Assembly (NCBI GenBank): GCA_026126105.1
Contig: JAHCJV010000016.1
Span: 1 to 64,000 of the forward strand
Origin: Enhydrobacter sp.
Lineage (GTDB): Bacteria; Pseudomonadota; Alphaproteobacteria; Reyranellales; Reyranellaceae
Reading direction: 5' to 3'
Length of the DNA: 64,000 nt
Every line of letters begins with the position of its first letter. Positions within the stretch are counted from its first letter, which is position 1. The translations under genes and the position numbers were made by a program. Below the pieces are notes generated by a model. That model was given only the letters and a program-made list of their open reading frames with translations. It was not told where the DNA came from and did no database searches. Shown here piece after piece: positions 16,480-24,740 of this stretch.

Positions 16480-17499
16480 TCACGTCTCGTCCTCTTCCTC
16501 GCGGCCGGTGAGATGCAGCGCTTCCGCATCGATGCCCAGCGAGCGGGCCATGTGGACCAACGCTTCCTCGCGGCCGTGAGTGATCCAGACTCGCGGGGCG
16601 CCGACATCCTTCAGGGTCTGGCAGAGCTCGGCCCAGTCGGCATGGTCCGAGATAATCAGCGGCAACTCGGCGCCGCGCTGGCGGGCGCGGGCGCGCACGC
16701 CCATCCAGCCCGACGCCATCGACGGAATGGGATCGAAGAAGCGGCGGGACCAGCGGTCGGCGATCGCCGAGGGCGGGCAGAGCACGATGGCGCCTTTGAA
16801 CGTTTCGAGGATCGCGTCCGAGACCAGCGCGACGTCGCCGAGGTCGACGCCCTGATCCTGGTAAAGCTTGCACAACGAGGCGAGCGCGCCATGGATCCAG
16901 ATGCGCTTGTCGTAGCCGGCGGCGCGCAGGAGCATGATCACCCGCTGGCATTTGCCGAGGGCATAGACGCCCACCAGGTGGGTGCGCTCGGGAAAGGTCT
17001 CGAGCGAACGCAGAAGCTTGCCGATCTCGCCTGAGTCGGAGGGATGATGGAACACCGGCAGGGCGAAAGTCGCCTCGGTGATGAAGACGTCGCACGGTAC
17101 CGGCTCGAAGGGTGGGCAGGTGGCATCCGGCCGGCGCTTGTAATCACCCGAGACGACGATGCGCTGGCCCTTGTATTCGAGCACTGCCTGTGCGGAGCCG
17201 AGGATATGGCCGGCGGGCACGAGGCTCACGTCGACCTCGCCGACTCTCACGCTTTCGCCGTATTTGAGCGGCTGTTGGGTCGTATCAGGCATGTCCTGAA
17301 AGCGGGTGCGCATGATGGCCAGGGTCTCGGGCGTGGCGAGCGCTGCTCGGTGGCCCGGGCGCGCGTGGTCTCCATGGCCATGCGTGATCACGGCGCGAGG
17401 CACGGCCACCGCAGGGTCGACATAGAAGTCGCCAGGCTCACAAAAGAGGCCGCGCGGCGTCGGGTAGAGCCAGGAGCGCGGGTTCAGGGTGCCGGTCAT
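16480..17499 (-). CDS. ligase-associated DNA exonuclease, metallo-beta-lactamase fold
   Basis: A 339-residue beta-CASP-like nuclease. The zinc motif H40-G-H42-G-D44-H45 is followed by A-G-H-I-L-G-S (conserved His), S-G-D-Y (Asp) and a late S-D-H-A-D-W (His), the full metal set for SNM1/Artemis-like enzymes. Start ATG 17499 is where homologues begin; the frame is open upstream to 17652. It precedes the DNA ligase in the same transcript, the standard pairing of this repair module. It is expected to trim DNA ends before ligation. Confidence 0.93.
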   Translation of the reverse strand: MTGTLNPRSWLYPTPRGLFCEPGDFYVDPAVAVPRAVITHGHGDHARPGHRAALATPETLAIMRTRFQDMPDTTQQPLKYGESVRVGEVDVSLVPAGHILGSAQAVLEYKGQRIVVSGDYKRRPDATCPPFEPVPCDVFITEATFALPVFHHPSDSGEIGKLLRSLETFPERTHLVGVYALGKCQRVIMLLRAAGYDKRIWIHGALASLCKLYQDQGVDLGDVALVSDAILETFKGAIVLCPPSAIADRWSRRFFDPIPSMASGWMGVRARARQRGAELPLIISDHADWAELCQTLKDVGAPRVWITHGREEALVHMARSLGIDAEALHLTGREEEDET

Positions 17500-17584
17500 C
17501 GAGCAGGGGCCTTCATGAAAACGGATATAGGGCTTCCGGGCCCATCTGCCGTCTGTCGGGCGTGACTTTTCTCCCTTCGTTCCC

Positions 17585-18991
17585 CTACGCCGACGCTCGC
17601 CAGCTGCGCCAGTCGATGTTCCAGAACCGCCTGGAATGCGCCCAGCGATCAAGAGTCATGAGGGCGGCGACTTCAGGAACGAGAATCTTGTCCTCCGGCA
17701 GGAAGTAGGCATCAGGCTGCTTTGCCAGGATGCGCACTGCCCAGTCGGGGGCATTGCGGAGAATTGTTCGCAGCTTCATCCTGAACTGATAGTGCTGCGC
17801 GCGCGGTTGAGGACATTTCTGGCAGACCGTGCGGGAAGGCGCCCCGGTCGCGAACATGGTGCGCGCTTCGACGTGGCTGGGGCTGTTAAAGGCCCCTTGG
17901 ATGGGCCCGAGCTGCTCCATGCTTTCGGCAAAGTCGTTGACGTCGTCGTTGGACACGCAACAGGGTCCGATCCGCCCGTCCGGATGAATCATGCCGCTGA
18001 AATAGAGCCAGTCGCACTTGCGCGTGAAGCTCTTGATGTCCGCTGTGCTTCCCGCGAAGATTCTGGGAACCATGCGGGCCAGCTTTCGTGTCGCGCGCTG
18101 CCGCGACGCCAGCGTGGTCAGCGCCGGACCCGATATGGTTCTCCCGACCAGAGGCCTGGAGCACCTGTAGACCCCAGCTTCTCGAAAAGATCCGACTGGC
18201 GGCGCACTGCCCGGCCAGAATTCCAGCAGATCGACGCCGATCTCGTCGGCGAGAGACCTGGCCGCCTCCTCTTCGTGCTCGTTATGTTGGAAGCGCAGGA
18301 ACCGCCATTCGATGAGCGGGTAGAGCAAGCCCAGCTCCCGCTTGAGCTCCACGAGGCGTCGCATGTTGCGAACGACCAGATCGAAGTCTCCTCCGCGGCG
18401 GTATTGGGAGTACGTCTCCTGTGTCGCACCGTCGAGAGAGACGCTTATCATCCCGAGCCCGCTCGTGACGACCTGTCGAAGAAAGCCGTCCGACAATTCG
18501 AGGCTGAGATTGGTCGATATGATCGAGAAGACTTCCTGATTCCGAGCGGCCCCGACCAACTCTCCGAATCGCTTGTGAAGAAGCGGTTCGCCGTTGCTGA
18601 AGTACCAGATCATGAAGCAGCTCTCGCCGACCCGGCGCATGAGGTCGAGATAGAGGTCCTCCTTCATGATCGCCTTTTGCCGTTTGAGCGTGCCGCTCCC
18701 GGTCGAGCAATAGGGGCACTTGAGCTGGCAGATCGACGTCAAATCCATCGTCAGATCGAAGGGACGTGAATCGAGCTGCGCTACCCGTTCCTTGCGATTC
18801 TTAAGCGCCTTGAGGAAATTGTCATACTTGAGACGCTCAAGCACCGGATCGGTGATCGGGGGCACGACATAGGGCAACGCAAGGTCGGACACTCCAACAC
18901 CTTCCTCAAGCCAACGCAACGAACAGTCTATCAGACAGCTCGGCAGGAATGCATTGCCGGAGCCCCCGGCAGTGCCGCTCACCAGAGTCAC
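17585..18991 (-). CDS. radical SAM/SPASM-like protein of unknown function
   Basis: A protein of up to 468 residues. The radical SAM cluster motif is C88-x3-C92-x2-C95 (C-Q-L-K-C-P-Y-C), followed by S-N-G-E-P-L and S-V-S-L-D-G. The C-terminal half has further cysteines in C-D-W-L-Y-F-S-G and I-G-P-C-C, then C-Q-K-C-P, resembling a SPASM or twitch domain for extra Fe-S clusters. The start is uncertain: GTG 18991 or GTG 18892. It lies 86 bp upstream of the exonuclease on the same strand, between halves of a DNA-repair module, but nothing ties it to repair. No peptide substrate gene was seen. Confidence 0.85.
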   Translation of the reverse strand: MTLVSGTAGGSGNAFLPSCLIDCSLRWLEEGVGVSDLALPYVVPPITDPVLERLKYDNFLKALKNRKERVAQLDSRPFDLTMDLTSICQLKCPYCSTGSGTLKRQKAIMKEDLYLDLMRRVGESCFMIWYFSNGEPLLHKRFGELVGAARNQEVFSIISTNLSLELSDGFLRQVVTSGLGMISVSLDGATQETYSQYRRGGDFDLVVRNMRRLVELKRELGLLYPLIEWRFLRFQHNEHEEEAARSLADEIGVDLLEFWPGSAPPVGSFREAGVYRCSRPLVGRTISGPALTTLASRQRATRKLARMVPRIFAGSTADIKSFTRKCDWLYFSGMIHPDGRIGPCCVSNDDVNDFAESMEQLGPIQGAFNSPSHVEARTMFATGAPSRTVCQKCPQPRAQHYQFRMKLRTILRNAPDWAVRILAKQPDAYFLPEDKILVPEVAALMTLDRWAHSRRFWNIDWRSWRASA

Positions 18992-19053
18992 CTCGCGTAC
19001 CGACGCGATCAGTGTGGCGCCGGGTGCCGACTCGGTGCCAAAAGCAGGCTGAA

Positions 19054-19193
19054 ATGCCCGAAAGTGTCGATCAGCCCGCCAGGCTTCCCGAGGTGTTCGC
19101 GCGATGGTTCGAAAGTCGCGGCTGGACGCCGCGGCGGCACCAGCTCGCCCTCGTCGCTGGCGCGGCAGGCAGGACCGCTGCCGATCGCGCCGG
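19054..19193 (+). pseudogene. decayed copy of the 5' end of the Lhr-type helicase gene
   Basis: Translation begins M-P-E-S-V and then reads F-A-R-W-F-E-S-R-G-W-T-P-R-R-H-Q-L-A-L-V, nearly identical to residues 13-32 of the intact helicase at 20945. Over about 51 nt (19106-19156) I count two mismatches. After that, small deletions relative to the intact gene destroy the frame just before the Walker A region, and similarity stops near 19193. It is a 5'-terminal relic, not a functional gene. Confidence 0.85.
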
Positions 19194-19213
19194 ATATGGG
19201 GCTTCCCTGCTCA

Positions 19214-19996
19214 TCAGTGCAATACGTGCCGGTCCTTTGGCGTGGCCGCTCGCATCGCCCGCAGCACGGAGCGCCGCCGTTGCCAGGACCGGCGGATCAG
19301 CCAGCCGATTCCGACCGGCAGCATCACCATGATGGCCGCGGCTTCGCCGCCACGGTTGCGCACGCTCGCTCCTTCCCACAGTCCCCACAGGGCAATGACC
19401 GGTAATGCCAGGCTTGCCACGAAGGCAATGCCCAGGAGTGCCAGTCCCGCCGGTCGATTCCAGAACCCCATGCCTTCGACCACTGGGGGTGCCTCGACAC
19501 CCGCAGCCGCCATTGCGGCTCGAAGCCCGTTGGCGAACGCGCCAAGCTGGGCCTTGTCGGGCACAGGAATCAACCCTTTACCCGGGGCCGGAAGGACAAA
19601 CGTGTCGCCATCGCGAGTGGCGATGGTCAGCATTTCCTCGGTCATGTTCTGAACGAGACTGAAGCCGACGATCTCGCTGAACGGCACGCGCCGAAAGCGA
19701 CGGCGTCCGGTCAACGGTACCAATGGCCGCTCCTCGACCTGCACGGCATCTGCCTCGATGGTCCAGCGGTGGCGCCGCAGCGCGGCCAGCACGGATGCGA
19801 TGAATGTCAGTACGAAGGCACCGATCGCGGTGATTACAAGCGGAAACAGCTCGTCGCTGGTCGAGCTGGTCTGCAGCGCGGCGGCGACGCCGCCGACCAA
19901 CACGGCAATCGATCCCAACAGACCGACGAGAGCTAGCGGAGTATTGCGGTACAGGCCTTGGTGGCTTGGCAGGTCCATGCTTGCGAAGGCTATCAT
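19214..19996 (-). CDS. membrane protein with PH-like domain, paralogue of 20086-20868
   Basis: A 260-residue protein of unknown function. Two N-terminal membrane segments (about residues 20-42 and 52-72) are followed by a soluble region beginning R-H-R-W-T-I-E-A-D, with G-R-R-R-F-R-R-V-P-F-S-E-I, that looks like a bacterial PH-like domain, then two more membrane segments near 185-240 and an arginine-rich tail. The neighbour at 20086 is the same length and aligns along its whole length without obvious gaps, so this is a tandem duplication. It is convergent with the helicase relic ending at 19193. Confidence 0.8.
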   Translation of the reverse strand: MIAFASMDLPSHQGLYRNTPLALVGLLGSIAVLVGGVAAALQTSSTSDELFPLVITAIGAFVLTFIASVLAALRRHRWTIEADAVQVEERPLVPLTGRRRFRRVPFSEIVGFSLVQNMTEEMLTIATRDGDTFVLPAPGKGLIPVPDKAQLGAFANGLRAAMAAAGVEAPPVVEGMGFWNRPAGLALLGIAFVASLALPVIALWGLWEGASVRNRGGEAAAIMVMLPVGIGWLIRRSWQRRRSVLRAMRAATPKDRHVLH

Positions 19997-20085
19997 GAAA
20001 GCCTCAGTCACGAGGCGGGAGCGGAACTTCAGGCGGATGCGGATTAAGGCTGGCTCGACGCCAGTTGCCACGACGCAGGTAGCAA

Positions 20086-20868
20086 TCACCTCTGTCCGAC
20101 CGGAAAGCCCGATTTCGCTGCTCGCAGCACTGATCGCCGACGCTGCCACGACCGTCGGAGCATCCAACCGACCCCGACCGGCAGCATCACCATGATGGCC
20201 GCGGCTTCTCCGCCGCGATGGCGAGTGGTCGCTCCTTCCCACATTCCCCACAGAGTAACCGCCGCCAGAGCCAGGCTCGCCAGGAAGGCGAGGCTCAGCA
20301 GCGCAAGCCCGGCTGGGCGATTCCAGAAACCCATGCCTTCGACCACCGGCGGCGGCTCGTGGCCGGCAGCAGCCATCGCCGCCCGAAGCGTGGCGGCGAA
20401 AGCGTCGAGTTGCATCTGGTCGGGCCAGCGAATCAATCCTTTGCCCGGACGCAGGACAGGAGGCAGCACAAAGCGCTCGCCGTTGCCAGTGGTGATGGCC
20501 AACAGCTCATCGGCCGAGTTCTGAACGAGGCTCAGACTGGCGATATCGCCGAACGGCACGCGGCGAAAGCGACGGCGACCCGTCAGCGGCACCAATGGCC
20601 GTTCTTCGATTCGCACTGAGTCTGCCTCGACGATCCAGCGATGTCGCCGCAACGCGGCCAACATGCAAGCAATGAACATCAATACGAACGCACCTAGCAC
20701 CGCGAATAACAGCGGCAACAGCTCATCGCCCGTCGAGGCAATATGGACCGCCGCTGCGATACCGCAGATCAACAGCGCAAGCGCTCCCAACAAACCGCCG
20801 AGAACCAGAGGCGTGTTCCGATAGAGGCCATCATGGGTGGCTGGGTTCATCGCGGCGAAGCGTATCAT
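20086..20868 (-). CDS. membrane protein with PH-like domain, paralogue of 19214-19996
   Basis: A 260-residue paralogue of the preceding entry: same start (L-Y-R-N-T-P-L-x-L-x-G-L-L-G), same R-R-R-F-R-R-V-P-F block, same W-N-R-P-A-G-L-A-L-L and R-S-W-Q-R-R-R-S-V-L-R tail; only the last ten residues diverge. It is divergent from the intact helicase 76 bp away, so the two may share a promoter region. Function unknown; four predicted membrane segments indicate an inner-membrane location. Confidence 0.8.
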   Translation of the reverse strand: MIRFAAMNPATHDGLYRNTPLVLGGLLGALALLICGIAAAVHIASTGDELLPLLFAVLGAFVLMFIACMLAALRRHRWIVEADSVRIEERPLVPLTGRRRFRRVPFGDIASLSLVQNSADELLAITTGNGERFVLPPVLRPGKGLIRWPDQMQLDAFAATLRAAMAAAGHEPPPVVEGMGFWNRPAGLALLSLAFLASLALAAVTLWGMWEGATTRHRGGEAAAIMVMLPVGVGWMLRRSWQRRRSVLRAAKSGFPVGQR

Positions 20869-20944
20869 ACGGGAGGTCGCTGATCGCGAGATGTGGCCTG
20901 AAGGCCGCTCGACGGTGGCCTGTTAGTGTCCTTATTGGGATGTG

Positions 20945-23410
20945 ATGGAAGACGTGGGCGATACACAGCTTCCCGGCGTGTTTGTACGCTGGTTCGAAAG
21001 CCGCGGCTGGACGCCGCGGCGGCACCAGCTGGCCCTCGTCGAGCTGGCGCGGCAGGGCAGGAGCGCGCTGCTGATCGCGCCGACCGGCGGCGGCAAGACG
21101 CTGGCGGGCTTCCTGCCGTCGCTCGTCGAGCTCACCGAGCGCCGTCGCACCGGCCGGGACCTCGCGCACGCCAAGGGCAAGGGCGAGCTGCACACGCTCT
21201 ACATCTCGCCGCTGAAGGCGCTGGCGACCGACATCCGGCGCAATCTCGATGCGCCGATCGCCGAGATGCAGCTGCCGGTGCGGGCCGAGAGCCGCACCGG
21301 CGACACGCCGCAGAGCCGGCGGCTGCGGCAGCGCGAGCGGCCGCCCGACTTGCTGATGACCACGCCGGAATCGCTGGCGCTGCTGTTGTCCTATCCGGAC
21401 GCGGAGAAGTTCTTCGCCAGCCTGCGCTGCGTCATCATCGACGAGCTGCATTCCTTCGCCACGTCCAAGCGCGGCCATCATTTGGCCCTCTGCCTGTCGC
21501 GGCTGGCGGCGGTATCGCCGGCGGCTCGCTTCGTGGGCCTGTCGGCCACGGTCGCCGATCCGCCGGTGTTTGCGGACTTCCTGCGCCTGCGTGACGGGGA
21601 AACCGTCGAGATCGTCCAGGGCGAGCCCGGCGCGCCTCCCAGGGTGACGATCATCGACGCCCATGAACGTCTGCCATGGGGCGGCCACATGGGGCAACAC
21701 GCGGTGCCCGAGGTCTACAACATCATCCGACAGCACCAGACCTCGATCGTGTTCGTCAACACGCGCGCCCAGGCCGAACTGGTCTTCGACGGGCTGTGGC
21801 GGATCAACGACGACAATCTTGCGATCGGCCTGCATCATGGCTCGCTCGCCGTCGAGCAGCGCCGCCGGGTCGAGGCGGCGATGGCCGCGGGCAAGCTGCG
21901 CGCCGTGGTGGCGACCTCGTCGCTCGATCTCGGCATCGACTGGGGCAACGTCGACCTGGTGATCCAGATGGGCGCGCCCAAGGGGGTGAGCCGGCTGATG
22001 CAGCGCATCGGCCGCGCCAACCACCGTCTCGACGAGCCGAGCCGCGCGATGATCGCGCCGGCCAATCGCTTCGAGGTGCTGGAGTCTCTGGCGGCGCTGG
22101 AGGCCATCGACGCGCGGGAGCTCGACGGCGACCCGCCGCGGCCGGCCTGCCTCGACGTGCTGGCGCAGCACATCGTCGGCACGGCCTGCGCCCAGCCGAT
22201 CGATCGCGAGACTTTCTTTCACGAGGTGCGCCGCGCCCAGCCCTATCGCGACCTGAGCGCCAAGGACTTCGACGACACGTTCGAATTCGTGGCGACCGGC
22301 GGCTATGCGCTGGCGGCCTACGAGAAGTGGCACCGGCTGAAGGAGCTGCCCAACGGGCGCTGGATGCTGGCGTCGCCGATGGTCGCGCGCCAGTTTCGCA
22401 TGAATGTCGGCACCATCGTCGAGCTGCCGCTGCTCAAGGTGAAGCTGCGCCGTGGCCCGATGCTGGGCGAAGTCGAGGAGTCGTTCATTCAGGCGCTGGT
22501 GCCGGGCGATACGTTCGTCTTTTCGGGCCGCCTGCTGCGCTTCGAGGGGGTGAAGGAGCTGGTTGCGCAATGTTCGCTGGCGACGACGGGCGATCCCAAG
22601 GTGCCAGCCTATGGCGGCGGACGACTGCCGCTCTCGACGTTCCTGGCCGAGCGGGTGCGGGGGATTCTTCAGGACCCGTCGAAGCATCCCAAGCTGCCGG
22701 CCGAGGTGCGCCAGTGGCTCGACATCCAGAAATGGCGCTCGGGTCTGCCGCAGAAGGACATGCTGCTGGTCGAGGGTTTCCCGCGCGGCAGCCGGCAGTT
22801 CATCGTCGCCTACTGCTTCGAAGGACGGAACGCGCATCAGACGCTCGGCATGCTGCTGACCCGCCGCATGGAACGCCTCGGGCTGAAGCCGCTTGGCTTT
22901 GTCGCGACCGACTACGTGCTCGGCATCTGGGGGCTGCGGCCACCGACCAGGGCTCAGCTCGAGCAGCTGTTCGACGAGGACATGCTGGGCGACGATCTCG
23001 AAGCGTGGATGGACGAGTCGACGATGCTGCGGCGTTCGTTCCGCAACGTGGCGGTGATCGCCGGCCTGATCGAGCGCCGCTTTCCGGGCGAGGAGAAATC
23101 GCGCCGGCAGGTGACCTTCAGCTCCGACCTGATCTACGACGCACTGCGCCGGCACGAGCCCGACCATATCCTGCTGCGCGCTACGCGCCAGGACGCGGCC
23201 CACCAGCTCGCTGATCTCAAGCGGCTCGGCGATCTCCTGCGGCGCGCGAAGGGCCGCATCGAGTATCGCCGGCTCGATCGCATCTCGCCGCTGGCAGTGC
23301 CCGTGCTGCTCGAGATCGGCAAGGAGCGGGTGCTCGACGGCACCGCCGAGGACGAGCTGCTCGACATGGCCGCGCAGGAACTGATCGATGAGGCGACGCG
23401 CCTGGCGTAG
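20945..23410 (+). CDS. ligase-associated DEAD/DEAH helicase (Lhr-like)
   Basis: An 821-residue superfamily 2 helicase. Walker A A-P-T-G-G-G-K-T is at about residues 45-52, the Walker B variant is I-I-D-E-L-H, motif III is S-A-T, and motif VI Q-R-I-G-R-A-N-H. The long C-terminal half, with D-x-L-A-Q-H-I-V and the Lhr core winged-helix region, fits the family that accompanies the MBL exonuclease and ATP-dependent ligase. GTG 20942 directly precedes the chosen ATG. Its partners lie 3.5 kb away on the opposite strand, and its usual follower, a ligase-associated metallophosphoesterase, is absent. Confidence 0.93.
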   Translation: MEDVGDTQLPGVFVRWFESRGWTPRRHQLALVELARQGRSALLIAPTGGGKTLAGFLPSLVELTERRRTGRDLAHAKGKGELHTLYISPLKALATDIRRNLDAPIAEMQLPVRAESRTGDTPQSRRLRQRERPPDLLMTTPESLALLLSYPDAEKFFASLRCVIIDELHSFATSKRGHHLALCLSRLAAVSPAARFVGLSATVADPPVFADFLRLRDGETVEIVQGEPGAPPRVTIIDAHERLPWGGHMGQHAVPEVYNIIRQHQTSIVFVNTRAQAELVFDGLWRINDDNLAIGLHHGSLAVEQRRRVEAAMAAGKLRAVVATSSLDLGIDWGNVDLVIQMGAPKGVSRLMQRIGRANHRLDEPSRAMIAPANRFEVLESLAALEAIDARELDGDPPRPACLDVLAQHIVGTACAQPIDRETFFHEVRRAQPYRDLSAKDFDDTFEFVATGGYALAAYEKWHRLKELPNGRWMLASPMVARQFRMNVGTIVELPLLKVKLRRGPMLGEVEESFIQALVPGDTFVFSGRLLRFEGVKELVAQCSLATTGDPKVPAYGGGRLPLSTFLAERVRGILQDPSKHPKLPAEVRQWLDIQKWRSGLPQKDMLLVEGFPRGSRQFIVAYCFEGRNAHQTLGMLLTRRMERLGLKPLGFVATDYVLGIWGLRPPTRAQLEQLFDEDMLGDDLEAWMDESTMLRRSFRNVAVIAGLIERRFPGEEKSRRQVTFSSDLIYDALRRHEPDHILLRATRQDAAHQLADLKRLGDLLRRAKGRIEYRRLDRISPLAVPVLLEIGKERVLDGTAEDELLDMAAQELIDEATRLA

Positions 23411-23443
23411 GGTCGCGATGACGGCAGGGCGGACGAGGGAAGC

Positions 23444-24556
23444 ATGGATATCGGCAAGACATTGAAGGATGCGGTGGACGCGGGCGACCTGCCGGGCGTG
23501 GCGGCGGCCGCGGCGACCGACAAGGGCGTGATCTTCGAGGGCGCCGCCGGCGTGCTGCGGTCCGACAGCGTGGTGTGGATCGCATCGATGACCAAGGCGG
23601 TGACCGGTGCCGCCGCCATGCAGCTCGTTGAGCGCGGCAAGCTGGCCCTCGACGATCCGGCCTCCGACATCGTACCGGAACTCGCGACCAAAGGGGTGCT
23701 CGAAGGGTTCGACGCGTCGGGCGAGGCGATCACGCGCAGGCCGAAGCGGCCGATCACGCTCCGTCATCTGCTGACGCACACCTCGGGGCTGGGCTACGAC
23801 ACCTGGAATGCCGAGGTGATGAAGTATCGTCACGCAACGGGTATTCCGGCGATCGGCTCGTGCCAGAACATAGCGCTCACGACGCCGCTGCTCGCCGACC
23901 CGGGCGAGCGCTGGGAGTACGGCATCTCGATCGACTGGGTGGGCAAGATGGTCGAGGCCGCGAGCGGCCAGCGGCTCGATCGCTACATGGCCGAAAAGCT
24001 CTTCATGCCGCTCGGCATGACCGATACCGGCTTCGCGATCGGCCCGGCGCAGCGCCTGCGCAAGGCACGGATGCATGCGCGCGGGCCGAACGGCGTCACG
24101 GCCGTCGACCACGAGATCCCGCAAACGCCCGAGTTCCACATGGGCGGCGGCGGGCTTTATTCGACCGTCAGCGACTACCTCAAGTTCACGCAGGCGCTGC
24201 TGGCGGGTGGCGGGCCGATCCTGAAGCCCGAGACCGTGCGGCTGATGGCTCGGAATTCGATGGAACAGGGCGTCCTCTGCCGCCCGCTCAGGAGCCAGCT
24301 GCCCAACCTCAGCAATGACCTCGATTTCGTCGACGGCATGGAATGGGGATTGAGCTTCATGATCAACCCCAAGGCGTTTCCCGGCCGCCGTGCCGCCGGC
24401 AGCCTCGCATGGGGCGGGCTGGCGAATTCCTACTACTGGATCGATCCGGTGAACAAGGTGACCGGGGTGTGGGCCACGCAACTCCTGCCCTTCTACGATC
24501 CCAACGCGGTGGCGGCGTTCGAAGGCTTCGAGCGGGCGGTCTACTCGGCGCTATAA
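23444..24556 (+). CDS. serine hydrolase, class C beta-lactamase/esterase fold
   Basis: A 370-residue protein with the S-x-x-K nucleophile motif S-M-T-K at residues 48-51 and Y-G-I-S as the tyrosine motif near 164; a late H/K-x-G equivalent is W-G-G. It has no signal peptide, so it is probably a cytoplasmic esterase (EstB-like) or peptidase rather than a true beta-lactamase. It starts 33 bp after the helicase gene and may be co-transcribed with it. Its last 16 bp overlap a convergent small membrane-protein gene. Confidence 0.88.
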   Translation: MDIGKTLKDAVDAGDLPGVAAAAATDKGVIFEGAAGVLRSDSVVWIASMTKAVTGAAAMQLVERGKLALDDPASDIVPELATKGVLEGFDASGEAITRRPKRPITLRHLLTHTSGLGYDTWNAEVMKYRHATGIPAIGSCQNIALTTPLLADPGERWEYGISIDWVGKMVEAASGQRLDRYMAEKLFMPLGMTDTGFAIGPAQRLRKARMHARGPNGVTAVDHEIPQTPEFHMGGGGLYSTVSDYLKFTQALLAGGGPILKPETVRLMARNSMEQGVLCRPLRSQLPNLSNDLDFVDGMEWGLSFMINPKAFPGRRAAGSLAWGGLANSYYWIDPVNKVTGVWATQLLPFYDPNAVAAFEGFERAVYSAL

Positions 24557-24678
24557 ATTCGTTGCCCTGTTTTCTTGGCCCACACGCGGTATTGGTACAG
24601 CGACACGCCCACGCCCACCGTGAAGGCAGCGAAGGTGGCGAGCACAAGGACCAAGTAGTAGATTTCGCTTGTCACCAT
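24541..24678 (-). CDS. small single-pass membrane protein
   Basis: A 45-residue protein: M-V-T-S-E-I-Y-Y, one long hydrophobic helix (residues about 8-30), then a short basic tail Y-R-V-W-A-K-K-T-G. The start ATG 24678 has a clear GGAGG 6-7 nt upstream. It follows dnaE2 (stop 24741) on the same strand, 62 bp on, so it may be the last gene of the SOS operon, and its end overlaps the convergent hydrolase gene by 16 bp. Unrecognised; topology and the good ribosome site are the only evidence. Confidence 0.6.
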   Translation of the reverse strand: MVTSEIYYLVLVLATFAAFTVGVGVSLYQYRVWAKKTGQRIYSAE

Positions 24679-24740
24679 TTCTTCCTCCGTTGTGACGGCA
24701 GGAGGTTGCCGCCTCGGAGGGGAGGCCACCTTGATCTGGA

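Noticed and set aside
20831..24481. A 1,216-codon open frame on the minus strand opposite the helicase and hydrolase genes.
   Set aside because: It is antisense to two genes with full sets of motifs; its translation is histidine/arginine-rich with no family features, as expected for a shadow frame in GC-rich DNA.
23444..24556. True class C beta-lactamase (antibiotic resistance).
   Set aside because: No signal peptide and no clear K-T-G motif; the protein fits cytoplasmic esterase-like relatives better.
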